NCBI RefSeq assembly: GCF_003065425.1
Contig: NZ_CP026949.1
Span: 186,001-250,000, forward strand
DNA length: 64,000 bases
Direction: 5' to 3'
Source: Mycetocola zhujimingii
GTDB taxonomy: Bacteria > Actinomycetota > Actinomycetes > Actinomycetales > Microbacteriaceae
Shown: one piece after another, positions 32,059 through 40,443 of the stretch
Numbering within the stretch: position 1 is the first letter of the stretch
Layout of the letters: each line of letters starts with the position of its first letter
Notes under the pieces: generated by a model
Told to the model about the DNA's origin: nothing
Seen by the model: the letters and a program-made list of their open reading frames with translations, nothing else
Database searches by the model: none
Program-made: the position numbers and the translations under genes

Positions 32059-33321
32059 GTGATTGATCCAGTGCTCCTCCGCGAAAACCCCGACCTCATC
32101 AGGCGCTCGCAGGAGGCGAGACGATCGCCCGTCGATCTGGTCGACCAGGCCCTTGAGGCCGACCGTGAGCGCCGCACCGCGATCACCAGCTTCGAAGAGC
32201 TCCGCGCAGAGCAGAACGCCTTCGGCAAGACGGTCGCCCAGGCGCCGAAAGACGAGAAGGCGGCGCTCGTCGCCCAGGTCAAAGGCCTGTCCGAGCGGGT
32301 CAAGCTCGCGCAGCAGCAGGTCACGGATGCCGAGACCCGCTTCAATGAGATCGTCGGCGCGATCCAGAACCCGATTATCGACGGCGTGCCCGCCGGCGGC
32401 GAAGACGACTTCGTCACGCTCCGCGAGGTCGGTGAGAAGCCGACGTTCGACTTCGAGCCTAAGGACCACCTCGAACTCGGCGAGACGCTCGGCGCCATCG
32501 ACATGCAGCGCGGCACCAAGGTTTCCGGTGCGCGGTTCTACTACCTCCGCGGCATCGGTGCCCGCCTCGAGCTCGCCATCATGAACATGGCTCTCGATCG
32601 CGCGCTCGCCGAAGGGTTTATCCCGCTCATCACTCCGACCCTCGTGAAGCCCGAGATCATGGCGGGCACGGGGTTCCTCGGCGCCCACGCCGACGAGGTC
32701 TACTACCTGCCAGCCGACGACCTGTACCTCACGGGCACGAGCGAGGTGGCGCTCGCCGGGTACCACTCCGACGAAATCATCGACGTGGCGGATGCCCCCA
32801 TCCGCTATGCGGGCTGGTCCACCTGCTACCGCCGCGAGGCCGGCTCGTACGGCCGGGATACCCGCGGAATCATCCGCGTTCACCAGTTCAACAAGCTTGA
32901 GATGTTCGTTTACACGACGCCTCAGGAGGCAGAGGCCGAGCACCTCCGCCTGCTCGGCTGGCAGGAAGGCATGCTCCAGGCCCTCGGCTTGAGCTACCGC
33001 GTGATCGACACCGCCGCCGGTGACCTCGGTTCGAGCGCCGCACGCAAGTACGACGTCGAAGCCTGGGTTCCGACGCAGGACGCGTTCCGCGAACTCACCT
33101 CGACCTCCAACTGCACGACCTATCAGGCGCGCCGGCTCAACATCCGTTACCGCGGCGAGAGTGGCAAGACCAGCCCGGTCGCAACCCTCAACGGCACCCT
33201 CGCAACGACCCGCTGGCTCGTGGCGCTCCTCGAAACCCACCAGCAGGCCGACGGCTCCGTCGTTGTTCCCGAAGCGCTCCGCCCGTACCTCGGCGGGCTC
33301 GATGTGATCCGGCCGCTGTGA
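32059..33321 (+). CDS. serS: Seryl-tRNA synthetase
   Basis: 420 residues. An N-terminal helical arm (residues 1-110, Glu/Gln/Lys-rich coiled coil that grips the long variable arm of tRNA-Ser) is followed by the class II core. Motif 2 is [30 protein letters not shown] and the motif-3 region [18 protein letters not shown] follow. Charges tRNA-Ser with serine in the cytoplasm. GTG 32059 gives the usual length. Two tRNA-Ser genes lie 0.9 and 3.8 kb downstream on the same strand. The HAD gene overlaps its stop by 4 bases. Confidence 0.97.
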   Translation: MIDPVLLRENPDLIRRSQEARRSPVDLVDQALEADRERRTAITSFEELRAEQNAFGKTVAQAPKDEKAALVAQVKGLSERVKLAQQQVTDAETRFNEIVGAIQNPIIDGVPAGGEDDFVTLREVGEKPTFDFEPKDHLELGETLGAIDMQRGTKVSGARFYYLRGIGARLELAIMNMALDRALAEGFIPLITPTLVKPEIMAGTGFLGAHADEVYYLPADDLYLTGTSEVALAGYHSDEIIDVADAPIRYAGWSTCYRREAGSYGRDTRGIIRVHQFNKLEMFVYTTPQEAEAEHLRLLGWQEGMLQALGLSYRVIDTAAGDLGSSAARKYDVEAWVPTQDAFRELTSTSNCTTYQARRLNIRYRGESGKTSPVATLNGTLATTRWLVALLETHQQADGSVVVPEALRPYLGGLDVIRPL

Positions 33322-34118
33322 GCGAAGCCGGTCTCCTCGTCGCGCTCGACGTCGACGGCACCCTGCTCCACGAAGACGGATCGATGTCGGATGCCGTCAT
33401 CGACGCCGCTCGCGCGGCATCCGCTCGCGGTCACCGGCTGATGCTCGCAACGGGACGCAGCTGGGAGACGACGCTGCCCGTCGTCGAGCAGCTGGGAATC
33501 GACCCCGAGTACGTCGTCTGCGCGAACGGCGCTCTTGTGATGAAGCGTGACCCGGCCGCGGTCGGTGGGTATCGTCGCCACCTGATTGAGACCTTCGATC
33601 CGAGCGACGTGCTCAAGACCATCCGTTCGCACCTTGCCGACGGCCGGTACATGGTCGAATACCCGAGCGGATACCGTAGATATACCGTCGGAATGACCGA
33701 CTGGAACCTCGAAAACGCCGAAGAGGTCGAGTTCGATGGGCTGCTGAGCGAGCCGGTGACGCGAGTCGTTGTCGTCTCTCCCGAGCACGATGAACTCGAG
33801 TTCCTCAAGATCGTTGAGAGCATGGGGCTGCACCAGGTCGCCTATGCCATCGGCTGGACCGCGTGGCTCGACATCGCCCCGCTCGGCGTCAACAAGTCGA
33901 CGGCCCTCGAGCGGGTGCGGGAATGGCTCGGTGTTCCGCTGGATCGTGTCGTCGCCGTCGGTGACGGCCGCAATGACGTTGAAATGTTTGCGTGGGCGGG
34001 AGCCAGCGGGCGCGCCGTCGCCATGGGGCAGGCGCCGGTCGAGGTCAAAGACGCGGCAACCGAGGTGACCGGGTCGGTTGCCGATGACGGTCTTGTGGCT
34101 GTGCTCGAGTCGCTCTGA
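33318..34118 (+). CDS. HAD-superfamily (Cof-type) phosphatase
   Basis: 266 residues. Motif [12 protein letters not shown] near the N terminus, a Cof-type (subclass IIB) cap in the middle, motif III Lys in [11 protein letters not shown] and motif [19 protein letters not shown]. Such enzymes dephosphorylate sugar phosphates or cofactors; the substrate is open. The GTG start overlaps the serS stop by 4 bases, so the two are translationally coupled. Confidence 0.9.
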   Translation: MSEAGLLVALDVDGTLLHEDGSMSDAVIDAARAASARGHRLMLATGRSWETTLPVVEQLGIDPEYVVCANGALVMKRDPAAVGGYRRHLIETFDPSDVLKTIRSHLADGRYMVEYPSGYRRYTVGMTDWNLENAEEVEFDGLLSEPVTRVVVVSPEHDELEFLKIVESMGLHQVAYAIGWTAWLDIAPLGVNKSTALERVREWLGVPLDRVVAVGDGRNDVEMFAWAGASGRAVAMGQAPVEVKDAATEVTGSVADDGLVAVLESL

Positions 34119-34241
34119 GAGTGAGTTCGGGGCGGCAGGGGCACGGTTCCCACTCAGGGGTCGTCCAGAATGCCCTGTGAGGATGGACTTGCCCTCGTCC
34201 GCTAGGATCGAGTGTTGGGTGTTGTCCCGACAACATGCCAT

Positions 34242-34329
34242 GGAGGGCTGTCCGAGCGGCCGATGGAGCCAGTCTTGAAAACTGGTGGGCAGAAATGTCT
34301 CGTGGGTTCGAATCCCACGCCCTCCGCCA
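34242..34329 (+). tRNA. tRNA-Ser (anticodon UGA)
   Basis: Acceptor stem GGAGGGC/GCCCTCC, anticodon stem CCAGT/ACTGG with loop CTTGAAA (TGA), a long variable arm as in all tRNA-Ser, T-loop GTTCGAATC, and encoded CCA at 34327-34329. TAGGAT at 34203-34208 is a possible -10. Confidence 0.95.
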
Positions 34330-34358
34330 AAGCCCTGCCGACCCGAAAGGACCGTCGA

Positions 34359-35660
34359 GTGAGTGAGCCTTCACGCCCTACCCGGGGGACCGAGCAGGTT
34401 TCAACAATCGCCAGGCACGGCCGGCTGAAGAAGTCACACCCGATCCGGACGATTCTCAAGGTCCTCTCCGGCGCGCTTGCTGTGCTGTTCGTGAGCGGAA
34501 CCGCTGTTTCGGCATATGCGCTCTGGGACATCGCGAAAGACGTGCAGCCATCCGTGACGCTCGCGAATGAGACACCGGGAGTGAAGCTTCCGAACATCGA
34601 GGCAATCGAGGGTGGCGTCAACCTGCTCCTGGTCGGCAGCGACAGCAGGGCTGGCCAGGACGGCGTGTTCGGTGATCCGGACAAGGAAACCAGCGTCCTC
34701 AACGACGTCACGATGCTCATGCACATCTCGGAGGATCACTCAGCCGCGACGGTGATCAGTTTCCCGCGGGATATGTTCGTCCCCATCCCCGCCTGCCCGA
34801 AGGAGGGCGGCGGCACCTATGAAGCCAAGGCCTCCCAGAAGATCAACTCCACCCTCCAGTACGGTGGGCTCGCCTGCACAGTGCTCACAGTGGAGCAGTT
34901 GACGGGCATGAGCATTCCCTTCGCGGCTGAGGTCCAGTTCAACGGCGTTATCGAGCTCTCGAACGCCGTCGGCGGTGTCGATGTCTGCGTTGCCGAGCCG
35001 ATCGATGACTGGCGCACGGAGACCTACCTCGATGCCGGAACTCACACACTGCAGGGCATGGCAGCACTCCAGTTCCTCCGCACCCGCCACGGCGTCGGTG
35101 ACGGGTCAGACCTCGGCCGAATCAGCAATCAGCAGGTGTTCCTTTCGTCGCTCGTCCGCCAGTTGAAAAGCAGCGAAACGCTCACCGACCCCACCAAGCT
35201 CTTCAGTATCGCCAAGGCTGCAGCGGGCAACATGACCCTCTCGAACAGCCTCTCGAACGTCAACACCATGGTCTCCATCGCTATGGCGCTCAAGAACATC
35301 CCACTCGAGCAGGTGGTGTTCGTGCAGTACCCCAACGCAGATGGGACGAGCGGCGGACAGAGCGGTGTTCTGCCCCTCAAGGCTCCCGCAAAGCAGTTGT
35401 TCGATGCGCTCGCCTCCGACCAGCCGATCGCACTCACGGGTGATACCGGGGTCGGATCGGTCATCGATCCGAACGCGCCGGTCGCGGAGGCTCCACCGGC
35501 AGAAGAGGCACCAGCCCCGGAGGCGCCGGCTCCTGAGGCGCCCGCTCCCGACGCGTCGGCAGATCCGGCGGTGCCGCCGACGCCCGATGTCGTCGAGCTC
35601 CCCGAGAACGTGCAAGGCCAGACCGCCGGTGACTACACCTGCTCCAAGGGAAATAACTGA
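34359..35660 (+). CDS. LCP (LytR-CpsA-Psr) family wall-polymer ligase, paralogue 1
   Basis: 433 residues. Cytoplasmic basic start, one membrane helix (VLSGALAVLFVSGTAVSAYAL, about 33-55), then the extracellular LCP domain: LLLVGSDSRAGQDG, VISFPRDMFVPIPAC, KINSTLQYGG, and QFLRTRHGVGDGSDLGRISNQQ with the phosphate-binding arginines. A Pro/Ala/Glu-rich linker (residues ~370-420) leads to a terminal GQTAGDYTCS motif. LCP enzymes transfer teichoic-acid-like or other glycopolymers onto peptidoglycan. GTG 34359 has GAAAGG 8 bases upstream. It begins 29 bases after tRNA-Ser(UGA). Confidence 0.92.
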   Translation: MSEPSRPTRGTEQVSTIARHGRLKKSHPIRTILKVLSGALAVLFVSGTAVSAYALWDIAKDVQPSVTLANETPGVKLPNIEAIEGGVNLLLVGSDSRAGQDGVFGDPDKETSVLNDVTMLMHISEDHSAATVISFPRDMFVPIPACPKEGGGTYEAKASQKINSTLQYGGLACTVLTVEQLTGMSIPFAAEVQFNGVIELSNAVGGVDVCVAEPIDDWRTETYLDAGTHTLQGMAALQFLRTRHGVGDGSDLGRISNQQVFLSSLVRQLKSSETLTDPTKLFSIAKAAAGNMTLSNSLSNVNTMVSIAMALKNIPLEQVVFVQYPNADGTSGGQSGVLPLKAPAKQLFDALASDQPIALTGDTGVGSVIDPNAPVAEAPPAEEAPAPEAPAPEAPAPDASADPAVPPTPDVVELPENVQGQTAGDYTCSKGNN

Positions 35661-35703
35661 CCTGACCCGCTCCGGGTGCCGCTGGCTGGTGCCGACGGCA
35701 GTT

Positions 35704-35709
35704 TAGAGT
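35704..35709 (+). promoter_or_regulatory. -10 element of leaderless LCP paralogue 2
   Basis: TAGAGT ends 6 bases before GTG 35716, with no Shine-Dalgarno, the same spacing as at lplA-like and pheA. Confidence 0.45.
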
Positions 35710-35715
35710 GGTGCT

Positions 35716-37008
35716 GTGACCACGAGCCCCCGACGTACGCCCGCCATGAAGCATGGGCGGCAGGCGCGCCGGGGCGCCACGGCCACGTTGCTCAAGACGA
35801 CAGCCGTTGCCCTCGCTGTGGTTCTTGTGAGCGGCGCGTCCGTCGCTGCGTGGATTGTCTATGACCTGGCATCGAACGTTTCGTCCAATGCAGTTGACAT
35901 CACGCAACCGGACGGCGCTGGGGGTTCAGCTCCCGCGGTACCGAATATCGACGCCTTCGAGGGCGGCTTCAACATGCTGATCGTCGGAGCCGATAACGAC
36001 GAGAATCAGGACCCGAACGCGTACGGCCCGCGCGACATCACCCTCAACGATGTCAACATGCTGCTGCATGTGTCTGAGGATCACACCTCCGCCGTCGTGG
36101 TCAGCCTGCCGCGTGATTTAGTGATCGCCCAGCCCACGTGCGTTGATCCTGAGACGGACGAAACGGCACGCGCGGTGTCGGCACAACCGCTCAACGCGGC
36201 CTATGAGCGCGGAGGACTCGCCTGTGTCGTTGGGACCGTGTCGGAACTCACCGGCCTCGAGATCGAGTATGCGGCCCTGATGTCATTCAACGCAGTGGTC
36301 GAGATGACCAACGCCGTCGGCGGTGTTCCCGTCTGCCTCACCAAGCCGGTGAAGGACAGGTGGTCCGGTCTTGACCTCCCCGCGGGGACGACCACGATTT
36401 CGGGGGCGACGGCCCTGGCATTCCTCCGCACACGCCACGGTGTCGGTGACGGAAGCGACCTGTCCCGCATCGCGTCGCAGCAGCAATACATCTCGTCGCT
36501 CATCCGGACCATCAAGAGCGATGACACGCTGACGGATGTCACCAAGCTTTATGGCCTGGCGCAGGTCGCGGCGAAGCACGTCAAGCTCTCGACATCGCTG
36601 ACCAACCTCACCCGGATGGTTGCGATGGCCAGGACGCTCCAGACGATTGATCTGGATAAGCTCGCGCTCGTGCAGTACCCGGTCGGTGCCGACCCATACA
36701 ACGTCAACAAGGTAGTTCCCGATGAGGCCCTCGCGAAGAAGTTGTTCGACGCGATCGCGGCTGACGAGCCGTTCGCGCCCGATCCCAACGTCGACCGCAA
36801 TGGAGTCCAGGCTGATCCGGATGCGCCGGTGCCGCCTCCTGCAGCGGCTCCGCCCGCGACGGAAACGCCGGATGCCCAGCCTCCGGCATCCGCCCCGTCA
36901 AATCCCGGAGCGGATGCCACGCCGGCGCCAACTCCGACATCCAACGTGATCGAGGGGCTTTCCGGCCAGACCGCGCTCGAGCAAACCTGTTCGGTCGCCA
37001 ATCGTTAG
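35716..37008 (+). CDS. LCP (LytR-CpsA-Psr) family wall-polymer ligase, paralogue 2
   Basis: 430 residues, clearly a tandem paralogue of the gene before it. It has a membrane helix (TTAVALAVVLVSGASVAAWIV), LIVGADNDENQDPNAYGPRD, VSLPRDLVIAQPTC, and FLRTRHGVGDGSDLSRIASQQ. The Pro/Ala-rich tail ends IEGLSGQTALEQTCS, matching the C-terminal motif of paralogue 1 although the linkers differ. One difference: GADNDEN replaces the GSDSRAG loop, losing an Arg there, so the two may differ in substrate. Its own -10 suggests separate transcription. Confidence 0.9.
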   Translation: MTTSPRRTPAMKHGRQARRGATATLLKTTAVALAVVLVSGASVAAWIVYDLASNVSSNAVDITQPDGAGGSAPAVPNIDAFEGGFNMLIVGADNDENQDPNAYGPRDITLNDVNMLLHVSEDHTSAVVVSLPRDLVIAQPTCVDPETDETARAVSAQPLNAAYERGGLACVVGTVSELTGLEIEYAALMSFNAVVEMTNAVGGVPVCLTKPVKDRWSGLDLPAGTTTISGATALAFLRTRHGVGDGSDLSRIASQQQYISSLIRTIKSDDTLTDVTKLYGLAQVAAKHVKLSTSLTNLTRMVAMARTLQTIDLDKLALVQYPVGADPYNVNKVVPDEALAKKLFDAIAADEPFAPDPNVDRNGVQADPDAPVPPPAAAPPATETPDAQPPASAPSNPGADATPAPTPTSNVIEGLSGQTALEQTCSVANR

Positions 37009-37097
37009 TAGTCACCGGTCGTTTCTGGCCGCGATTCGGAACACGGCGCATCACCCGTTATGATTGAGCCTGTGCATCCGCCAGTCGGCATGCACAT

Positions 37098-37189
37098 GGA
37101 GACGTCGCATAGTTCGGCCTAGTGCACCACCCTGCTAAGGTGGAGTCCTCGTAAGGGGACCGCGGGTTCAAATCCCGCCGTCTCCGCCA
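37098..37189 (+). tRNA. tRNA-Ser (anticodon GCU)
   Basis: Acceptor stem GGAGACG/CGTCTCC, anticodon stem CCACC/GGTGG with loop CTGCTAA (GCT), long variable arm, T-loop GTTCAAATC, and encoded CCA at 37187-37189. A terminator follows directly. Confidence 0.95.
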
Positions 37190-37192
37190 CGG

Positions 37193-37221
37193 AAACCCTC
37201 ACTCTCGGAGTGGGGGTTTTT
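37193..37221 (+). terminator. Terminator of tRNA-Ser(GCU)
   Basis: AACCCTCACTC/GAGTGGGGGTT stem with a TCG loop and a run of five T. Confidence 0.9.
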
Positions 37222-37351
37222 GCTTTCCCCGCGTTGCCCGGTCCTGGCGTCAGGCTCAGGGAGCGCTCACGCTTGCTATGCAAGACTGGGTGGGAACCTT
37301 TGGCATCGTCGACGTGGTCGTTGTCGCAGTCCAAACCACTGTGGAGACTCT

Positions 37352-38092
37352 ATGCATTCGCTTTCCCACGCCGCCAGCCTCGTTGCGGCCTCGGCTGACT
37401 CGTCGTCGGCCGGCGTCGCAGACGGAATCGCCGGATGGGCGATCTCGGTCATGGAGGCCCTCGGGCCGATCGGCGCGGGAATCATCGTTTTCCTCGAGAG
37501 TGTCTTCCCGCCGATCCCCAGCGAGATCATTCTTCCCCTGGCCGGTTTCACCGCGAGCCAGGGCAACTTCAGCATTGTTGAAGCGATCCTGTGGACGACC
37601 GTCGGTTCGGTCCTCGGCGCATTCCTGCTCTACGGGCTCGGCCGGTTGCTCGGCCACGACCGCACAATGTGGCTCGCTGCCCGCATCCCGTTCGTGGACC
37701 CTGACGACATCACGAGAACCGTCGAGTGGTTCGGTCGGCATGGAAAGAAAGCAGTGTTCTTCGGGCGGATGCTGCCCATCTTCCGGAGTCTGATCTCCAT
37801 TCCCGCGGGAATCGAGAGGATGAACCTCGCCGTGTTCGCTGTCCTCACGCTCGCTGGATCATTGATCTGGAACAGTATCTTCGTGATCGCCGGATTCCTG
37901 CTCGGTGAGAACTGGAGCGCGGTCCTGCAGTACGCCGACATTCTCAAGTACCTCGTCGTCGCGGGTGTTGCCTGCCTCGTCGCATGGTGGGTCGTGCGGA
38001 CCGTGCTGCGAAACCGCGCGCGCCGGGCAGCGCTCGCGAAACAGCCCGAGGAGATGCCGGCGCCTGATCTGGACGAAACGCAGCAGCGATAG
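37352..38092 (+). CDS. DedA family membrane protein
   Basis: 246 residues. Typical DedA landmarks are FLESVFPPIPSEIILPLAGF near residue 45 and FFGRMLPIFRSLISIPAGI with the conserved R-P-x-x-R-like block, with amphipathic half-helices and four to five spans. DedA proteins are thought to flip lipid carriers or phospholipids (for example undecaprenyl phosphate in UptA), which would fit the neighbouring wall-polymer ligases, but this is inference. ATG 37352 has GGAG upstream. The charged C-terminal tail is about 25 residues. Confidence 0.9.
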   Translation: MHSLSHAASLVAASADSSSAGVADGIAGWAISVMEALGPIGAGIIVFLESVFPPIPSEIILPLAGFTASQGNFSIVEAILWTTVGSVLGAFLLYGLGRLLGHDRTMWLAARIPFVDPDDITRTVEWFGRHGKKAVFFGRMLPIFRSLISIPAGIERMNLAVFAVLTLAGSLIWNSIFVIAGFLLGENWSAVLQYADILKYLVVAGVACLVAWWVVRTVLRNRARRAALAKQPEEMPAPDLDETQQR

Positions 38093-38240
38093 GGGCCTCG
38101 TCCTCCGTGTGTGGCGAACCTCTGGTGAACATTTCTCGCTGAGCACCCTTTCGAGGCGCGCTGTCCCCTAGGTTGGAGGGGTCAACCACATGCCAGGCAG
38201 GATGCGACCCGGGGTCTGTCGCTGCTCGAAAGGACTGAAC

Positions 38241-39317
38241 GTGAACTACCGCACCGTGCGATCGACGTCGATTGCCGCACTTCTCATCGGCGCTGTCGCG
38301 CTCACCGGCTGCTCAGCTGATCCGGAAGCATCCTCTTCGGAAGCTCCGGCGGAATCGAGCGGAACGCTCATCGTGTACACGAACTCCAACTCGGACGGTC
38401 GCGGCGAGTGGGTCACCGAGAAGGCCGCGGAGGCGGGCATCGAGATCGAGATCGTCGGGCTCGGCGGAGCCGACCTGGCCAACCGAATTGTCGCGGAGAA
38501 GAACAACCCGGTCGGCGATGTGGTCTACGGACTCAACAACATGTACTTCGAGACCCTCAAGGAAGAAGAGGCAATCGACGGGTACGAGCCGTCCTGGGCG
38601 GCAGAGGTCGACCAGGAGTCCGGCGACCCCGACGACGGCGCTTTCTGGCCGCTCGTCGAGCAGGCCATCGTCACCGTGTACGACACGAACACGGTGAGCG
38701 AATCGGACGCTCCCACAGAGACCAGTGACCTCTGGAGCGACAGCTCCTATGAGGGACGCTACGAGGTCAACACCGTCCTCGGCCAGGCGACACCGCAGTT
38801 GATCCTCGCCGGCCTGCTCTCGCAGTACGTTGACGAAGACGGCGACCTCGGCATTTCCGACGAGGGCTGGGAAGAGGTCGAGAAGTACTTCGCCAACGGC
38901 TCACCCGCTGTCGAAGGAACCGATCTCTACGCTCGCCTGACTCGCGGCGAGGTGGACTACGGCGTCATTCCCTCGAGCGGAATCACCGCACGTGATGCGG
39001 AGTACGGAACGAAGACCGGGGTCATCTCGCCGAAGGCCGGTGTGCCATACGTCACCGAGCAGATTTCGGTAATCGCCGGCACGTCAAAGCAGGACCAGGC
39101 CGAAGAGTTCATCGACTGGTTCGGCAGCGCCGAAGTTCAGGGCGAGTTCGCCAAGGAGTTCTCGGCGTACCCGGTTAACGAAACTGCCCGTGCCGAAGCG
39201 CTCCCCGAGGTCATCGAACTCATCGATTCGCTCGAGAAGCAGGACATCGACTACGGATTCGTGCGCGAGAACATCAGCGCGTGGGTCGAGAAGACCGAAC
39301 TCGAGTACCTGCCCTAA
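38241..39317 (+). CDS. ABC transporter substrate-binding lipoprotein (Fe3+/phosphonate class)
   Basis: 358 residues. Lipoprotein signal ALLIGAVALTGC (Cys about 23), then a type-II binding fold starting TLIVYTNSNSDGRGEWV as in FbpA/AfuA and 2-aminoethylphosphonate or thiamine binders. Later PAVEGTDLYARLTRGEVDYGV fits the same class. The paired tyrosines used by FbpA for iron are not evident, so iron is not assured. GTG 38241 has AAAGGA upstream. An inverted repeat GGTTG/CAACC at 38171-38187 could be an operator. First gene of a three-gene importer. Confidence 0.8.
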   Translation: MNYRTVRSTSIAALLIGAVALTGCSADPEASSSEAPAESSGTLIVYTNSNSDGRGEWVTEKAAEAGIEIEIVGLGGADLANRIVAEKNNPVGDVVYGLNNMYFETLKEEEAIDGYEPSWAAEVDQESGDPDDGAFWPLVEQAIVTVYDTNTVSESDAPTETSDLWSDSSYEGRYEVNTVLGQATPQLILAGLLSQYVDEDGDLGISDEGWEEVEKYFANGSPAVEGTDLYARLTRGEVDYGVIPSSGITARDAEYGTKTGVISPKAGVPYVTEQISVIAGTSKQDQAEEFIDWFGSAEVQGEFAKEFSAYPVNETARAEALPEVIELIDSLEKQDIDYGFVRENISAWVEKTELEYLP

Positions 39318-39344
39318 CCGCTCGTCCTTCCCGTCTCTGGGGTG

Positions 39345-39373
39345 AGGTGGCCGCGGGCAGCCCGCGGCCACCT
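39345..39373 (+). promoter_or_regulatory. Intercistronic stem-loop behind the binding-protein gene
   Basis: AGGTGGCCGCGGG/CCCGCGGCCACCT, perfect 13-base arms with a CAG loop, followed by TTT. It can act as partial terminator or mRNA stabiliser between the binding protein and the ATPase/permease genes. Confidence 0.75.
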
Positions 39374-39420
39374 TTCCCCCTCAACCTCCCGTTCATCGCG
39401 GAACGGTCGCTGGAGCTCAG

Positions 39421-40434
39421 ATGATCACGTACGACAACGTCGAAGTCCGGTTCGGTGAGCACGTCGCCATTCCCGACCTTAACCTCGAGATCTCCGAGGG
39501 CGAGTTCTTCACTCTTCTCGGCCCATCGGGCTGCGGCAAGACAACGGCACTCCGAACCCTCGCTGGCTTCATCGAGCCGTCGCGCGGCAGGATTTTCATC
39601 GACGGTAAGGATGCCACACGGCTGCCAAGCGAGAAACGCCGCGTCGGTATGGTGTTCCAGAACTACGCGCTCTTCCCGAGCATGAGCGTCGGCGAGAACA
39701 TCGCCTTCGGACTGGCCGTTCGCAAGACCAAGAGGGCGGAAGCCGATCGACTCGTCGCGGAGATCGCAGACCAGGTCGAACTGACTCGTGAGCAGCTCGA
39801 CAAGAACGTCGCCGAACTTTCGGGTGGACAACAGCAGCGGGTGGCCATCGCGCGGGCGCTCGTGCTCAAGCCGCGCATCCTGCTGCTTGATGAGCCGCTC
39901 TCCAACCTCGACGCCAAACTGCGGGTGCAGTTGCGCGAACAACTGAAGAACCTCCAGAGCGAGCTCGGCATCACCACGGTCTACGTGACGCACGACCAGG
40001 AGGAAGCACTGACGATGAGCGATCGGATCGCCGTCTTCAACAAGGGTGTCGTCGAGCAGGTGGGCACCCCGGAGGAGATCTACGACCGGTCGCGAACGGA
40101 ATTCGTGTGTACCTTCGTTGGTGCAATCAACCCGCTCTCGCCTGACTTTGTCCAGCGGCTCGTCTCGGCTGGTGCCTCCGGACTCGACCCGGCCAAGCCG
40201 TCGTATCTCCGACGCGAGAAGGTTTCCCTGTACCCGCCGCGGACCGGGGAGAACAGCATCCGTCTGGATGGGGTTGTCGCAGCGCGCACGTACCACGGTG
40301 CGTACAGCACCTACGAGATCGAGTCGGGTGCCACAACGCTGCTCGCGATGGTGACGGAGAACGGTGAGGCTGTGCTGAAGCCGGGTTCGACGGCCGACCT
40401 CTACATCGATCCGACCTCGATCCTGCAGTACTAA
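39421..40434 (+). CDS. ABC transporter ATP-binding protein (Fe3+/phosphonate class)
   Basis: 337 residues. Walker A LLGPSGCGKTTALR, Q-loop VFQNYALFPSMSVGEN, signature LSGGQQQRVAIARAL, Walker B ILLLDEPLSNLD and the switch VTHDQEEALTMSD are complete. A C-terminal TOBE-type domain of ~100 residues (LRREKVSLYPPRTGENSIRL) is regulatory. It energises the permease encoded 9 bases downstream. Confidence 0.93.
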   Translation: MITYDNVEVRFGEHVAIPDLNLEISEGEFFTLLGPSGCGKTTALRTLAGFIEPSRGRIFIDGKDATRLPSEKRRVGMVFQNYALFPSMSVGENIAFGLAVRKTKRAEADRLVAEIADQVELTREQLDKNVAELSGGQQQRVAIARALVLKPRILLLDEPLSNLDAKLRVQLREQLKNLQSELGITTVYVTHDQEEALTMSDRIAVFNKGVVEQVGTPEEIYDRSRTEFVCTFVGAINPLSPDFVQRLVSAGASGLDPAKPSYLRREKVSLYPPRTGENSIRLDGVVAARTYHGAYSTYEIESGATTLLAMVTENGEAVLKPGSTADLYIDPTSILQY

Positions 40435-40443
40435 GGGGCCGGC

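Noticed and set aside
32026-33240. 404-codon minus-strand frame opposite serS
   Set aside because: Shadow of a complete seryl-tRNA synthetase gene.
38171-38187. IdeR/DtxR iron box before the Fe3+/phosphonate-class importer
   Set aside because: The GGTTG/CAACC inverted repeat does not fit the 19-base IdeR consensus, so iron control is not claimed.
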